This document shows positions 8,496 through 16,365 of a stretch of 64,000 bases of DNA, piece by piece; positions within the stretch are counted from its first letter, which is position 1, and each line of letters opens with the position of its first letter. The DNA comes from an uncultured Chitinophaga sp. (GTDB lineage: Bacteria; Bacteroidota; Bacteroidia; Cytophagales; Cyclobacteriaceae). A program made the position numbers and the translations under genes. A model generated the notes under the pieces. The model was given only the letters and a program-made list of their open reading frames with translations, was not told the DNA's origin and searched no databases. Where the stretch lies: NCBI GenBank assembly GCA_902168205.1, contig CABHOK010000002.1, forward strand, positions 434,001 to 498,000, in the 5' to 3' direction.

Positions 8496-8888
8496 ATGGA
8501 AGTTACCGTACTTTTTAATTGCTATCTCTCTGACCGCAACAGCGAAAAAACAGTTTGTACCTTTAAGATTATCCTGACGAAAAACCGGGAGAATCCCTTT
8601 CACTTGTATAAGCTGGAAAACATTGTTTTAGATCAATGGCAGAAGTTGAATATTAATACCACCATGAACGGGGCCGTGCGCACACTTCTGCAGGAACTGT
8701 TTTCATCCGATATAAATAAAGCCATTCATTACGGGCAACTGGTTTTGAATACACAGGGTATTCTTAAAAAAATAATAAATGGAAAAATGGCTATCTCCAT
8801 AGGTACCGCTGATACGAAAGAACTGCTCATACCTGATTTTGATTTCATACTGGAAGAGCTCATCGAGAACCAGGTAACCCGGCCGTAA
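8496..8888 (+). CDS. Hypothetical protein, 130 aa
   Basis: Not recognised. The frame is open from further upstream and overlaps the preceding gene, so I chose the first ATG after that gene's stop (MEVTVLFNCYLSD). The protein looks like an alpha/beta domain: beta-rich first third (TVCTFKIILTK), then helices. It is not membrane-bound. Probable operon partner of the 105-aa gene. Confidence 0.5.
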   Translation: MEVTVLFNCYLSDRNSEKTVCTFKIILTKNRENPFHLYKLENIVLDQWQKLNINTTMNGAVRTLLQELFSSDINKAIHYGQLVLNTQGILKKIINGKMAISIGTADTKELLIPDFDFILEELIENQVTRP

Positions 8889-9054
8889 TATAGCCAGCGA
8901 GGCGTTCCAATTTACAGGGAGTAGAATAACTGATAGAGGTATATTTCACGGTAACGTTATCGCTAGTTGTAAACATAGCAATAACATTACCGTCCTTTCC
9001 GGGAATTACAGCATTGAAATATAGCAGAAGTGCATTGTAAATCTGATTGTGCAA
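8860..9054 (-). CDS. Possible small protein, 64 aa (doubtful)
   Basis: A short frame on the minus strand, starting six bases after the stop of the next small gene, which could mean coupling. It overlaps the 3' end of the rightward 130-aa gene by 29 bp. No recognisable motif; the hydrophobic N-terminus (YNALLLYFNAVI) followed by a beta-rich part is compatible with a small domain but also with chance. Confidence 0.25.
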   Translation of the reverse strand: MHNQIYNALLLYFNAVIPGKDGNVIAMFTTSDNVTVKYTSISYSTPCKLERLAGYITAGLPGSR

Positions 9055-9060
9055 ACCATG

Positions 9061-9270
9061 TTAGCGCAAGCGGGTATAGATCGTATTCTGGTAAACGGAG
9101 TGGCTCTTACACGGTTGATACATGAGCGTAGGTGCCGGGTTCAGCAGTTCAATCACACTGCGGATACTTGTAAAGCTTTCACGCGCTGAATTATACCGGG
9201 AGAGCAGCGCATCCATTTTTTGCGTAAGCTTTTTAATGGTAGTGCCTGTTGATATTTCTGATGTGTTCAT
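9061..9270 (-). CDS. Hypothetical protein, 69 aa
   Basis: Not recognised. A hydrophilic, helical N-terminal half (KLTQKMDALLSRYNSARESF) and a Tyr-rich tail. It belongs to a series of four small leftward genes between 9.0 and 9.9 kb, one of which is CsbD-like, so a stress-related setting is possible. Confidence 0.4.
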   Translation of the reverse strand: MNTSEISTGTTIKKLTQKMDALLSRYNSARESFTSIRSVIELLNPAPTLMYQPCKSHSVYQNTIYTRLR

Positions 9271-9369
9271 ATTTATAGCTATTTAAAAGATTGTTTCAAT
9301 GTTATTTACCGGTGCGTTATACGATACCGGTTTGTTTGAGAGATCGACCGCAGAAGTTGTAGTGCATGT

Positions 9370-9573
9370 TTAGCGCGTAACTTTTAGCGGATTAACAGGT
9401 GTAAGTTCCCGTTCAAAGTAAGCCTGCTGTTTGCCGTGTTCATCGCCCACTGCAGCACAGTAATAAATGCGTTGAAGGTACTTGATAATAACCAGTTGAA
9501 GCGAAGGGTGTACCTTGGCCATAACGAGCGTACCTTCCGGATAAATATTATCAGTGTTTATTCTGTAAGCCAT
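9370..9573 (-). CDS. Conserved hypothetical small protein, 67 aa
   Basis: The start chosen is the ATG giving MAYRINTDNIYPEGTLV; the frame is open further upstream but that part reads as low-complexity basic sequence. The body, with IYPEGTLVMAKVHP, IIKYLQRIYYCAAVG and YFERELTP, looks like a compact all-beta domain. I believe similar small proteins occur in other Bacteroidota near stress genes, but cannot confirm it. No function is known to me. Confidence 0.6.
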   Translation of the reverse strand: MAYRINTDNIYPEGTLVMAKVHPSLQLVIIKYLQRIYYCAAVGDEHGKQQAYFERELTPVNPLKVTR

Positions 9574-9648
9574 GGGTATCGGTAGAAATTTTAGTTGTGA
9601 AAAAAATAACAGTCGCTTTCTTAGAGCTGCTTTTTGCGACAAGTTTAT

Positions 9649-9846
9649 TTACAGCGTTTCGATAATGAGCTGAAGTTCTTTTGCCGGTATAGATAATTTT
9701 AATTCCAGGGCTTCGAACATGGTTACTTTGTTTGTTTCGTCAAAATCCAGGTCAGCGTCTGTTAAAGCAGGAAACTGCTTTTTGAGTTTCGTCTTCTGCG
9801 CCTCCCATCTGGAGTTTGCTTTCGATGAAGTATGTAACCCTATCAT
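9649..9846 (-). CDS. CsbD-like small stress protein, 65 aa
   Basis: A small hydrophilic helical protein resembling the CsbD family, known as general-stress proteins of unknown mechanism. The CsbD hallmarks are visible: a W near the start of the domain (SRWEAQKTKLKKQFP), then LTDADLDFDE, then a final helix (IPAKELQLIIETL). The ATG giving MIGLHTSS was preferred over an upstream one because the domain starts right after it. A second protein of the same type lies about 3 kb away on the other strand. Confidence 0.7.
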   Translation of the reverse strand: MIGLHTSSKANSRWEAQKTKLKKQFPALTDADLDFDETNKVTMFEALELKLSIPAKELQLIIETL

Positions 9847-9947
9847 GATGTTGTATTTTATCAAACTGCAAGTTGGTGTCAATTAGGTTGGATTGCCTTA
9901 CAGCGAAAAGCCAAAGAGTTACATAATTCACACTTTTCTACGTATAG

Positions 9948-10571
9948 TTATAGAGTAAACCTGCGAGCGTTGAGATGTATATGTTTATGAACCCAGTTTA
10001 CTTCATCTTCAGGCGATATGTGATTTAACGTGTTAAATCGACTGAACACACGGAGGGGAATATCATAAGGAAGTGTCTCCGCTAAATAAGGGCCTGATAC
10101 CCCCAACATCCAATTATTGGCAGCAGCCCAGTGTGGTGGCATTGTTCTATACTTGAAAACATAGTACGTCATGTCATCTATAGCAACACTTTTTACCAGT
10201 TGTATTTCATCCGGGGCCATGCCGAGTTCAGTTGGAAATTCAAGCCAGTTTGCAAGAAAACTCTCTGCTCCCTTCTCGTGGGTAAAATATTCCGCAGGGA
10301 AAAGGTCTTGTCGATTATGCTCGCAGAGCATAAGATATACTAAATAACGCAAGGAGGCGTTTTGTACCAGCGACAGAACCTCGGAGTCTTTAATCGTTTT
10401 GTTTGAGGCAATCTTTTGCATAACAGGATTTAATACATCATACTTGCTGTCTGCAAGCCGATGGAATTTGCGCCTTACATAGTAATGGTTATACAACAAC
10501 CATATACCCGATAGAACTGCAACCAGCACTAAAAGAAGCAGGCTTGCATGCAGGATAAAAGATTTACTCAT
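9948..10571 (-). CDS. Hypothetical protein with one N-terminal membrane anchor, 207 aa
   Basis: Not recognised. The start is the ATG directly before the hydrophobic segment (MSKSFILHASLLLLVLVAVLSGIWLLYN), residues about 4-28, followed by basic residues (VRRKFHR). The protein would therefore be anchored with the bulk on one side of the membrane. The soluble part is mixed alpha/beta with many aromatic residues and no Cys pairs or catalytic motif that I know. Confidence 0.55.
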   Translation of the reverse strand: MSKSFILHASLLLLVLVAVLSGIWLLYNHYYVRRKFHRLADSKYDVLNPVMQKIASNKTIKDSEVLSLVQNASLRYLVYLMLCEHNRQDLFPAEYFTHEKGAESFLANWLEFPTELGMAPDEIQLVKSVAIDDMTYYVFKYRTMPPHWAAANNWMLGVSGPYLAETLPYDIPLRVFSRFNTLNHISPEDEVNWVHKHIHLNARRFTL

Positions 10572-10810
10572 AAATAGACAATTAGTATCAACACACCCTG
10601 TACGATGGCGTGCTTGTGTGCGCCCGTAACGCATTACATGCTTTGAAAACATAAGAATCACGAGAAAGAGGATTCTGTCAACTCCTAAGCATATATATGA
10701 TTTGTATAAAAGTACCTTTTAACATCTCAATAAACGTAAAATTTCGGATTTATAATTAAAATGAACGATTGTCACACGAGTAAACGTTATCTATTAATAC
10801 ACCCCTGCAT

Positions 10811-11881
10811 ATGCTAAAATATACTTTTGATACCGGTGATAATGTATTCTTCAAGCAACTAAAGCTAAAAGTTGATAATTACTTTTCGGAGTATAAACTT
10901 CACCGTGCCGGCAATGGTAAACTGTACCGGAAGAGTTTAATACAGGTATTTGCTGCGTTGAGCCTTTACATATTACTCGTTTTCTTTACACCTGCTGCAC
11001 TGATTGCGATACCATTATGTTGTATATTGGGACTTAATCTTGCCGTTATCGGCTTTAACGTAATGCATGAAGGTGGACATCAAAGCTTTTCGCAATATGC
11101 ATGGGTAAACAATGTATCGTCTTATTTCCTTAACGTGCTGGGTGGTAATTCTTATTATTGGAAGATCAAGCATAACGTTAATCACCATACGTATACGAAC
11201 ATTGAAGGAATGGACTCAGATATCGATGTAAAGCCTTTTATGCGTTTACATGGCGATCAGCCACTGCGTTCTTATCATCGCTACCAGCATATTTACTGGC
11301 CGGTGCTATACAGTATTTCATACCTGGTGTGGGTATTTTACGAAGACCTGCAAAAATATATCAGCGGCAAAGTATCGGTAAATGCTGCGTGTAAGAAGCT
11401 GCCGTTAAAGGAGCATGTTATATTCTGGTTTACAAAATTTATGTATGTTGGGATGTATATGGTCATCCCGATTATAGTAGTAGGCTGGCTGCCGTGGCTT
11501 ATTGGTTTTCTTATAGTAACGCTCACCTGTGGTATAGCAATAAGTATTGTTTTTCAACTGGCACATGTGGTAGAAGGTACCCAGTTTCGTTCGGCCAGTA
11601 CACAAGATCAGTATAGCAGGCAGGAGTGGGCCATTCATCAAATCAGCTCCACGGCCAATTTTGCAACAACCAGTAAACACCTGCATTGGCTGCTGGGCGG
11701 ACTGAATTTTCAAATTGAACATCATTTATTTCCACGTGTAAGCCATATACACTATCCTAAGATCAGTATACTGGTAAAACACGCTTGCACGGAATCGAAT
11801 ATCATCTACCATGAATATTCATCTATGGTAAAAGCAATCGTTTCGCACGTTATTCATTTACGGAAGTTGGGCCGTGCGTGA
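10811..11881 (+). CDS. Membrane fatty acid desaturase, 356 aa
   Basis: Integral-membrane di-iron acyl desaturase. All three histidine boxes are present: HEGGH at 86-90, HNVNHH at 121-126 and QIEHH at 301-305. The Gln variant of the third box is typical of front-end (delta-5/delta-6 type) desaturases. Hydrophobic segments lie at about 45-80, 160-180 and 205-250. There is no fused cytochrome b5 domain. Expected role: introducing a double bond into membrane lipid acyl chains, for example as a cold or fluidity response. A short AraC-type regulator follows on the same strand and could control it. Regiospecificity cannot be predicted. Confidence 0.93.
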   Translation: MLKYTFDTGDNVFFKQLKLKVDNYFSEYKLHRAGNGKLYRKSLIQVFAALSLYILLVFFTPAALIAIPLCCILGLNLAVIGFNVMHEGGHQSFSQYAWVNNVSSYFLNVLGGNSYYWKIKHNVNHHTYTNIEGMDSDIDVKPFMRLHGDQPLRSYHRYQHIYWPVLYSISYLVWVFYEDLQKYISGKVSVNAACKKLPLKEHVIFWFTKFMYVGMYMVIPIIVVGWLPWLIGFLIVTLTCGIAISIVFQLAHVVEGTQFRSASTQDQYSRQEWAIHQISSTANFATTSKHLHWLLGGLNFQIEHHLFPRVSHIHYPKISILVKHACTESNIIYHEYSSMVKAIVSHVIHLRKLGRA

Positions 11882-11971
11882 CCGCGCTGCCATATCCTGC
11901 TGTTGATATTGATCTGTTGGCAGGCATGCATTTTGGATGTGGTATGCACCACTTTAATTGAACGTGATACT

Positions 11972-12532
11972 ATGAAGATATATATTAAGTATATGGTAAG
12001 TCAGCGGTGCAAGATGATGGTGCGTGATGAAATTGACAGGCTGGGCTTACGATATACCATTATTGAATTGGGGTTTGTTGAACTTCCGGATGACATCACC
12101 CAGCAGCAGCACGATGAATTGAAGAAAAACCTGTACCACTCCGGATTAGAATTGCTGGATGACAAGAGAAGTATTCTCATCGAAAAAATTAAGAATGTTA
12201 TCACCGAGATGATTCACTATACCGATGTATTACCGAAGACTAATTATTCGGAATATATAAGTGAAAAACTCAATTACGATTATACATACCTGGCCAATGC
12301 GTTCTCGGAAGTAAAAGGTATTACTATACAGCAATTCATTATTCTTAACAAGGTTGAGAAAGTAAAGGAGTTACTTCTATACGATGAACTAAATTTAACC
12401 GAGATAGCCTATAAACTGCACTATAGTAGTGTAGGACATTTATCCAACCAGTTTAAAAAAGTTACCGGGTTATCGCCATCGTTCTACAAGAAGCTGAAGC
12501 AAAAGCGTAACAGCAACCTTGAGAATGTGTGA
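11972..12532 (+). CDS. AraC-family transcriptional regulator, 186 aa
   Basis: A small AraC-type regulator common in Bacteroidota. The N-terminal 70 residues (MKIYIKYMVSQRCKMMVRDEI onward) form a short alpha/beta domain. The C-terminal 100 residues carry the two helix-turn-helix units, with LTEIAYKLHYSSVGHLSNQFKKVTG as the second, signature HTH. The frame is open upstream, but homologues known to me start at this MKIYIK. Located 90 bp after the desaturase gene. The N-domain lacks the cupin arabinose-binding fold, so its ligand, if any, is unknown. Confidence 0.9.
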   Translation: MKIYIKYMVSQRCKMMVRDEIDRLGLRYTIIELGFVELPDDITQQQHDELKKNLYHSGLELLDDKRSILIEKIKNVITEMIHYTDVLPKTNYSEYISEKLNYDYTYLANAFSEVKGITIQQFIILNKVEKVKELLLYDELNLTEIAYKLHYSSVGHLSNQFKKVTGLSPSFYKKLKQKRNSNLENV

Positions 12533-12632
12533 TATGTGTAAAACCGGGAGTTAGTTGTGTAACGCGCCTGCTATATTATTTGCTCTCTTTTGTGAGGTAG
12601 TTATGACGCAAACAATTAAACAAACAACACAT

Positions 12633-12881
12633 ATGGAAACTGTAAAAAAACAAGAAGCAGCCGCTACACAGGAAGGGACGACTTTTAAAATAGCCGGAAA
12701 CTGGAAGGAACAAGCCCGCGAGTTGCAAAAGGAATTTTCGGAATTGTCTGACTCCGATCTCGAATTTCAGGAAGGTAAAGAAGAAGAACTTCTGAAAAGG
12801 GTTGAAGTGAAACTCAACAGAAGTCGCCAGGAAGTTATTGATCTCATTGCGAAAGTTCAGACAGCTGAGAAACAAAACTGA
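12633..12881 (+). CDS. CsbD-like small stress protein, 82 aa
   Basis: Hydrophilic, highly charged helical protein of CsbD type: FKIAGNWKEQARELQKEFSELSDSDLEF, then EELLKRVEVKLNRSRQEVIDLI. It matches the layout of the 65-aa CsbD-like protein 3 kb upstream (W, LSDSDLEF/LTDADLDF, final amphipathic helix), so the two are paralogues. The chosen ATG follows CAT and precedes a Lys/Gln-rich leader; an ATG ten codons upstream is also possible. Confidence 0.7.
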   Translation: METVKKQEAAATQEGTTFKIAGNWKEQARELQKEFSELSDSDLEFQEGKEEELLKRVEVKLNRSRQEVIDLIAKVQTAEKQN

Positions 12882-13347
12882 TTCTCCCTCATTGTTTTGC
12901 CGGTGCTATAAATTTATACCGGATACAGCCGGCAAAAAATCTCTCACGTTGTAAAAAATATACATGTATCTCTCCGGAAAAGCAGAACATATTGTTTCTG
13001 TTTTTTTGGGGATTGGTATCCCGATGCAACGTCAGTTTCTGGTTGCGATCAAAAAGAACAAAGCTTACAGAGTTGAACGGTCTCAATTAAGTGCGTGCAA
13101 TCCATTGTTTTCGCACAGGAGATTGGGACATGATATTTATTTAGTTATTTATTGGAAGATATGCTGATATGGTATTAATTATACTTACCTTTGAAGGGTA
13201 TTAAGTTATCTGCAATTTAGTAGTATATCATTCTGTTAAATTATAATCATTCCTCACATTTCCACCTCCGGAAAAGCGATCAGAGTAGTTATTATTCATC
13301 TAGAGTTCTGAAAGCTTGGTACAATCATTTTTAATTATTTTAAAATT
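12882..13347. other. Intergenic region with hairpin and cold-shock leader
   Basis: Begins with an inverted repeat (TTTTGCCGG 12895-12903 with CCGGCAAAA 12929-12937) that may end the CsbD-like transcript. The middle has no gene I trust. The last 150 bp should be the long 5' leader of the cold-shock gene. Confidence 0.5.
13163..13193 (+). promoter_or_regulatory. Putative promoter of the cold-shock gene
   Basis: TACCTTTG matches the -7 box fully; the -33 box (GCTG at 19 bp) is poor. If used, the cspA-like mRNA has a leader of about 150 nt, as is usual for cold-shock genes. Confidence 0.4.
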
Positions 13348-13536
13348 ATGCAAGGAACAGTAAAATTCTTCAATGAAGCTAAAGGTTTTGGCTTTATTAA
13401 ACCTAATGATTCACGTGACGATGTTTTTGTTCACTCGTCAGGTCTTATCGATGAAATTCGCGAGAACGATGAAGTTGAATATGAAGTTGAACGCGGTAAA
13501 AAAGGTTTGAACGCAGTTAACGTAAAACGCGTTTAG
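13348..13536 (+). CDS. Cold-shock domain protein, 62 aa
   Basis: Small OB-fold RNA/ssDNA chaperone. RNP1 (KGFGFI, residues 12-17) and RNP2 (VFVHSS, 26-31) are intact, as is the opening GTVKFFN. The length is slightly shorter than E. coli CspA because the C-terminus ends at VNVKRV. Expected to melt mRNA structure in the cytosol. A strong terminator follows, and the AT-rich 5' flank suggests a long regulated leader. Confidence 0.96.
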   Translation: MQGTVKFFNEAKGFGFIKPNDSRDDVFVHSSGLIDEIRENDEVEYEVERGKKGLNAVNVKRV

Positions 13537-13922
13537 TTTTTGTAATTCAATGTTAATGGTGAAAAGGCCTTTCAAAACTGGAAGGTCTTTTCTTTTTTTT
13601 AAAGGTGTTACGCATTACAATAATGTAATTGCAGTGATATACTATCTTTATCGAAATTTGGGTAGTTTAAAGGGAGTGAATCACGGCTATGCACACGACA
13701 CTTCCATTGAATAGGAATACTGTCTGTAAAATGTTATCTTTAATAAGCTAATGGCATATGTGTTTATATGCTGCACTCATGCTGCTTTTGCAGTCGCCTA
13801 AAAATTATATCTGAATTTGTTGTTGGTTACCAGAATAGTTTCTGCAGTACTCACCCGGTTGTTAATTCGTAAAACGGATAGTGACTTTCATCTCATGAAG
13901 GCAACTATATATTGAACGCGAT
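13537..13922. other. Intergenic region with terminator and small palindrome
   Basis: Contains the cold-shock terminator, then ATTACA-ATAA-TGTAAT (13614-13629), a possible operator, followed by a TATCTTTA box. No gene is visible before the methyltransferase. Confidence 0.4.
13561..13600 (+). terminator. Rho-independent terminator of the cold-shock gene
   Basis: AAAAGGCCTT and AAGGTCTTTT pair (one G-U) and are followed by CTTTTTTTT. Confidence 0.85.
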
Positions 13923-14747
13923 ATGTCTTTGATTAATAAATTGATTTTCTTGTTTAAACGGTTTTCCTGGTTTAAACGTCTTAATGCTAAAATTACCTAT
14001 GAACTTTTAGCCAGGTATATTTCGGCTGACAGCTGGCAATTCATGAATTACGGCTACGTGCCAACGGCTGAGGAGGCTGCGCTTTCGCCTGTGTGTGGTA
14101 ACATCGTTAACCAGCAGCTCTCTGCTAATATGTATCATTACCTGGCATCGAAAATTGTGTTGACAGACAAGTTCGTTCTGGAAATAGGAAGCGGTAGGGG
14201 AGGCGGAGCACGATATATTGCAGAGCATTTTAAGCCCTTGAATTATATCGGGCTGGATATAGCAGGAAGTGCCGTTGAACTGGCGAACCGGCTGCATCCA
14301 CTACCTAATGTTAAATTTATACAGGGGAGTGGGGAGCATATTTCTTTGTATGACGGTACTGTTGATGTCGTTGTGAATGTGGAGTCTTCGCATGGCTACG
14401 GTGATGTAGCATTATTCATTCGCGAAGTATACCGCGTGTTAAAGCCCGGTGGATATTTATTGTTGGTCGATTTCCGAAATTCAGTAGACAATATGGAATT
14501 ATTTAAGCAACAGCTTCTGGCATCGGGTCTGCATTGTATTTGCCTGGAGAATATCAGTGCACAGGTTGTTGAGGCCATAGAGACAGAAGATCCTGTAAAA
14601 CGTAAACAAATAGAAGCCTGGATACCACGCCGGTTTCAAAAAATATTCAGCGAGTTTGCCGGTGTAGTAGGTTCGAAATTTTATAATACGTTAAAGAGCG
14701 GAGAAAGGCCTTATTACCGGTTTGTGCTGACGAAACCTGTGGTGTAG
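13923..14747 (+). CDS. Class I SAM-dependent methyltransferase, 274 aa
   Basis: Cytosolic methyltransferase of the Methyltransf_11 type. Motif I is FVLEIGSGRGGGARYIAEHF (about 84-103) and the acidic motif II is YIGLDIAGSAVELA. A post-II segment VDVVVNVESSHGYGD and the YRVLKPGGYLLLVDFR strand follow. The N-terminal 70 residues are family specific and, with the overall layout, resemble phthiotriol/phenolphthiotriol or sterol-type C/O-methyltransferases. The substrate cannot be assigned. It is convergent with the flavinylation operon and appears monocistronic. Confidence 0.9.
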   Translation: MSLINKLIFLFKRFSWFKRLNAKITYELLARYISADSWQFMNYGYVPTAEEAALSPVCGNIVNQQLSANMYHYLASKIVLTDKFVLEIGSGRGGGARYIAEHFKPLNYIGLDIAGSAVELANRLHPLPNVKFIQGSGEHISLYDGTVDVVVNVESSHGYGDVALFIREVYRVLKPGGYLLLVDFRNSVDNMELFKQQLLASGLHCICLENISAQVVEAIETEDPVKRKQIEAWIPRRFQKIFSEFAGVVGSKFYNTLKSGERPYYRFVLTKPVV

Positions 14748-14763
14748 TATGTTGGTCATATAT

Positions 14764-14988
14764 CTAATTACACCCACAGCCGCCACCATTTTTACCACCG
14801 TTAGCACCGGAGGCGCCTTCGCGGTACAGCTCAAAACTGGTTTCGAACTTTTGCGTTTTGCGTGCAGCGAGTTCCATCTCCGAATCGTTGAGGTGCATTT
14901 TCTGATATTCCTTCACGGGTGCACATTGTGATAGTGAAATAACTGTTAGTATAGACAGTACTGCTAATGTTTGTTTCCTTTTTTTCAT
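14764..14988 (-). CDS. DUF4266 lipoprotein, 74 aa
   Basis: Small exported lipoprotein of DUF4266. The signal peptide ends with a lipobox at SLSQC (Cys22). The conserved tail REGASGANGGKNGGGCGCN, with two Cys three residues from the end, is the family signature. It is the last gene of the operon DUF3570 - thioredoxin - ApbE - DUF4266, and its ATG overlaps the ApbE stop (ATGA), so translation is coupled. Families with ApbE neighbours are proposed parts of extracytosolic flavin electron transfer. The Gly/Cys tail could bind a cofactor or metal; its role is not known. Confidence 0.92.
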   Translation of the reverse strand: MKKRKQTLAVLSILTVISLSQCAPVKEYQKMHLNDSEMELAARKTQKFETSFELYREGASGANGGKNGGGCGCN

Positions 14989-15920
14989 AAAGTTTTTTGG
15001 AGCGATATATTTTTAGAACTATAAATAACATCATTATCATCGATGATAATGCATGCTATATCTCGTAATTGATTAATAAGATGCAAACCGGCTTTAACTC
15101 CCATAACCATGATAGGTGTAGCCATGGCATCGGCAAGTTCGGCACTGGCGCAGAGCACCGTAACACTTTTTATACCTCGTACCGGGTACCCGGTTTGAGG
15201 ATCTATAGTATGCGAGTATTTAACGCCATCGATCAATACATATTTTTCGTAAGTGCCAGATGTTGCTATCGAGGTGTCGGATAATTGTACAGATGCAAAG
15301 GGTAAATTTTTTGTATTGGGATCCGCAATACCAACGGTCCATTTACTGCCGTGCGGTTGATGGCCCCAAACGGTAAGGTCGCCTGCTGCATTTACAATTC
15401 CACTGGTAACTCCGGCTGCGCGCATGATGTGTTTGGCCTGATCGGCAGCGTAACCTTTTCCGATACCGCCAAAACCAATGCGCATTCCTTTCTCGGCGAG
15501 AAAGACGGTTTGATGCTGACGGTCCAGTATAACTTTTCGAAAGTCAATCAGTCGCACCATAGCCTTCGCGGTTTGCAGATCGGGCAGTGCTTTCATGCTG
15601 CGATCAAAATTCCATAGGCTTTTATCAATCGAGCCGTAGGTAATATCAAAGGCTCCCTGTGTGATAGACGAAATACGAATGGAGCGCTCGATGAGATCGA
15701 AAACTTCTTTATCAACCTTCACCGGCATAATTCCCGCATGTGCGTTGATCTGGTTCGTCTGACTTGTATCATCAAAGGTTGTGAGTAATTTTTCGATGCG
15801 CGATACTTCCGCGATTCCTTCATCTATACAACGTATAGCAAATGCTTCGCTATCGGAAACCACTGAAAATTCAAAGTGATTGCCCATCAGTTTCAAGCCT
15901 TTACTATATACCTGAGTCAT
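14985..15920 (-). CDS. apbE: FAD:protein FMN transferase (ApbE), 311 aa
   Basis: Transfers FMN from FAD to a Thr or Ser of a target protein by a phosphoester bond, in the periplasm. Family motifs are present: LLTTFDDTSQTNQIN near the N-terminus, GFGGIGKGYAADQAKHIM (FAD site), NAAGDLTVWG, and HTIDPQTGYPVRG. The Mg-binding Asp is in ADAMATPIMVMG. No clear signal peptide is seen at this ATG, and an exported form would need one. It is flanked by thioredoxin-like and DUF4266 genes with 2-bp spacing and a 4-bp overlap. The target is probably encoded in the same operon. Confidence 0.96.
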   Translation of the reverse strand: MTQVYSKGLKLMGNHFEFSVVSDSEAFAIRCIDEGIAEVSRIEKLLTTFDDTSQTNQINAHAGIMPVKVDKEVFDLIERSIRISSITQGAFDITYGSIDKSLWNFDRSMKALPDLQTAKAMVRLIDFRKVILDRQHQTVFLAEKGMRIGFGGIGKGYAADQAKHIMRAAGVTSGIVNAAGDLTVWGHQPHGSKWTVGIADPNTKNLPFASVQLSDTSIATSGTYEKYVLIDGVKYSHTIDPQTGYPVRGIKSVTVLCASAELADAMATPIMVMGVKAGLHLINQLRDIACIIIDDNDVIYSSKNISLQKTL

Positions 15921-15922
15921 GC

Positions 15923-16357
15923 TTACGGTTGAGGTATCGCGTTATTGAGGTTCTCTATGAATTTTTCGTAGCTGCCAAAAACGTAACCATCCCACGTTTT
16001 AATTACGTTTCCATTGGAATCGACCAACACGGTGAACGGAAATTTACCGGAAGGATTATACTTCTCTGCGAGTGCTTCGTTGTGCTTTACCTGTTCGCCC
16101 GGAAGCTGATTCTTTTTGGAACGCGGAAAATCTGCGCGAACCAAAACCAGCTTCTTTTCGGCAAGATTTACAAAAGCTTCATTTTCGAATACTTCTTTTT
16201 TCATTTTGATACAGGGAGCGCACCAGTCCGATCCGGAAAAATTGATCAATATATACTTGTGATCCTTTGTTGCCAGATCTTTAGCCGTGTTGAAATTGCC
16301 GAGCCACTCAACGGCCGGCATGGTAATAAGCAGTATATATACCAAAAGGAGTTTCAT
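15923..16357 (-). CDS. Exported thioredoxin-like protein, 144 aa
   Basis: Periplasmic thiol-disulfide protein. A hydrophobic signal (residues 1-15) is followed by a thioredoxin fold with the active site DWCAPC (Cys46, Cys49) in LINFSGSDWCAPCIKMKKEVF. The fold ends in FPFTVLVDSNGNVIKTWDGY, which includes the cis-Pro region. It sits between DUF3570 and ApbE genes with gaps under 10 bp. A role in keeping Cys residues of the DUF4266 partner reduced, or in electron delivery, is an inference from context. Confidence 0.93.
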   Translation of the reverse strand: MKLLLVYILLITMPAVEWLGNFNTAKDLATKDHKYILINFSGSDWCAPCIKMKKEVFENEAFVNLAEKKLVLVRADFPRSKKNQLPGEQVKHNEALAEKYNPSGKFPFTVLVDSNGNVIKTWDGYVFGSYEKFIENLNNAIPQP

Positions 16358-16365
16358 GGAGTATA

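Noticed and set aside
12964-13167. Rightward 67-codon frame before the cold-shock gene
   Set aside because: Overlaps the hairpin and putative cold-shock promoter region; sequence shows no domain.
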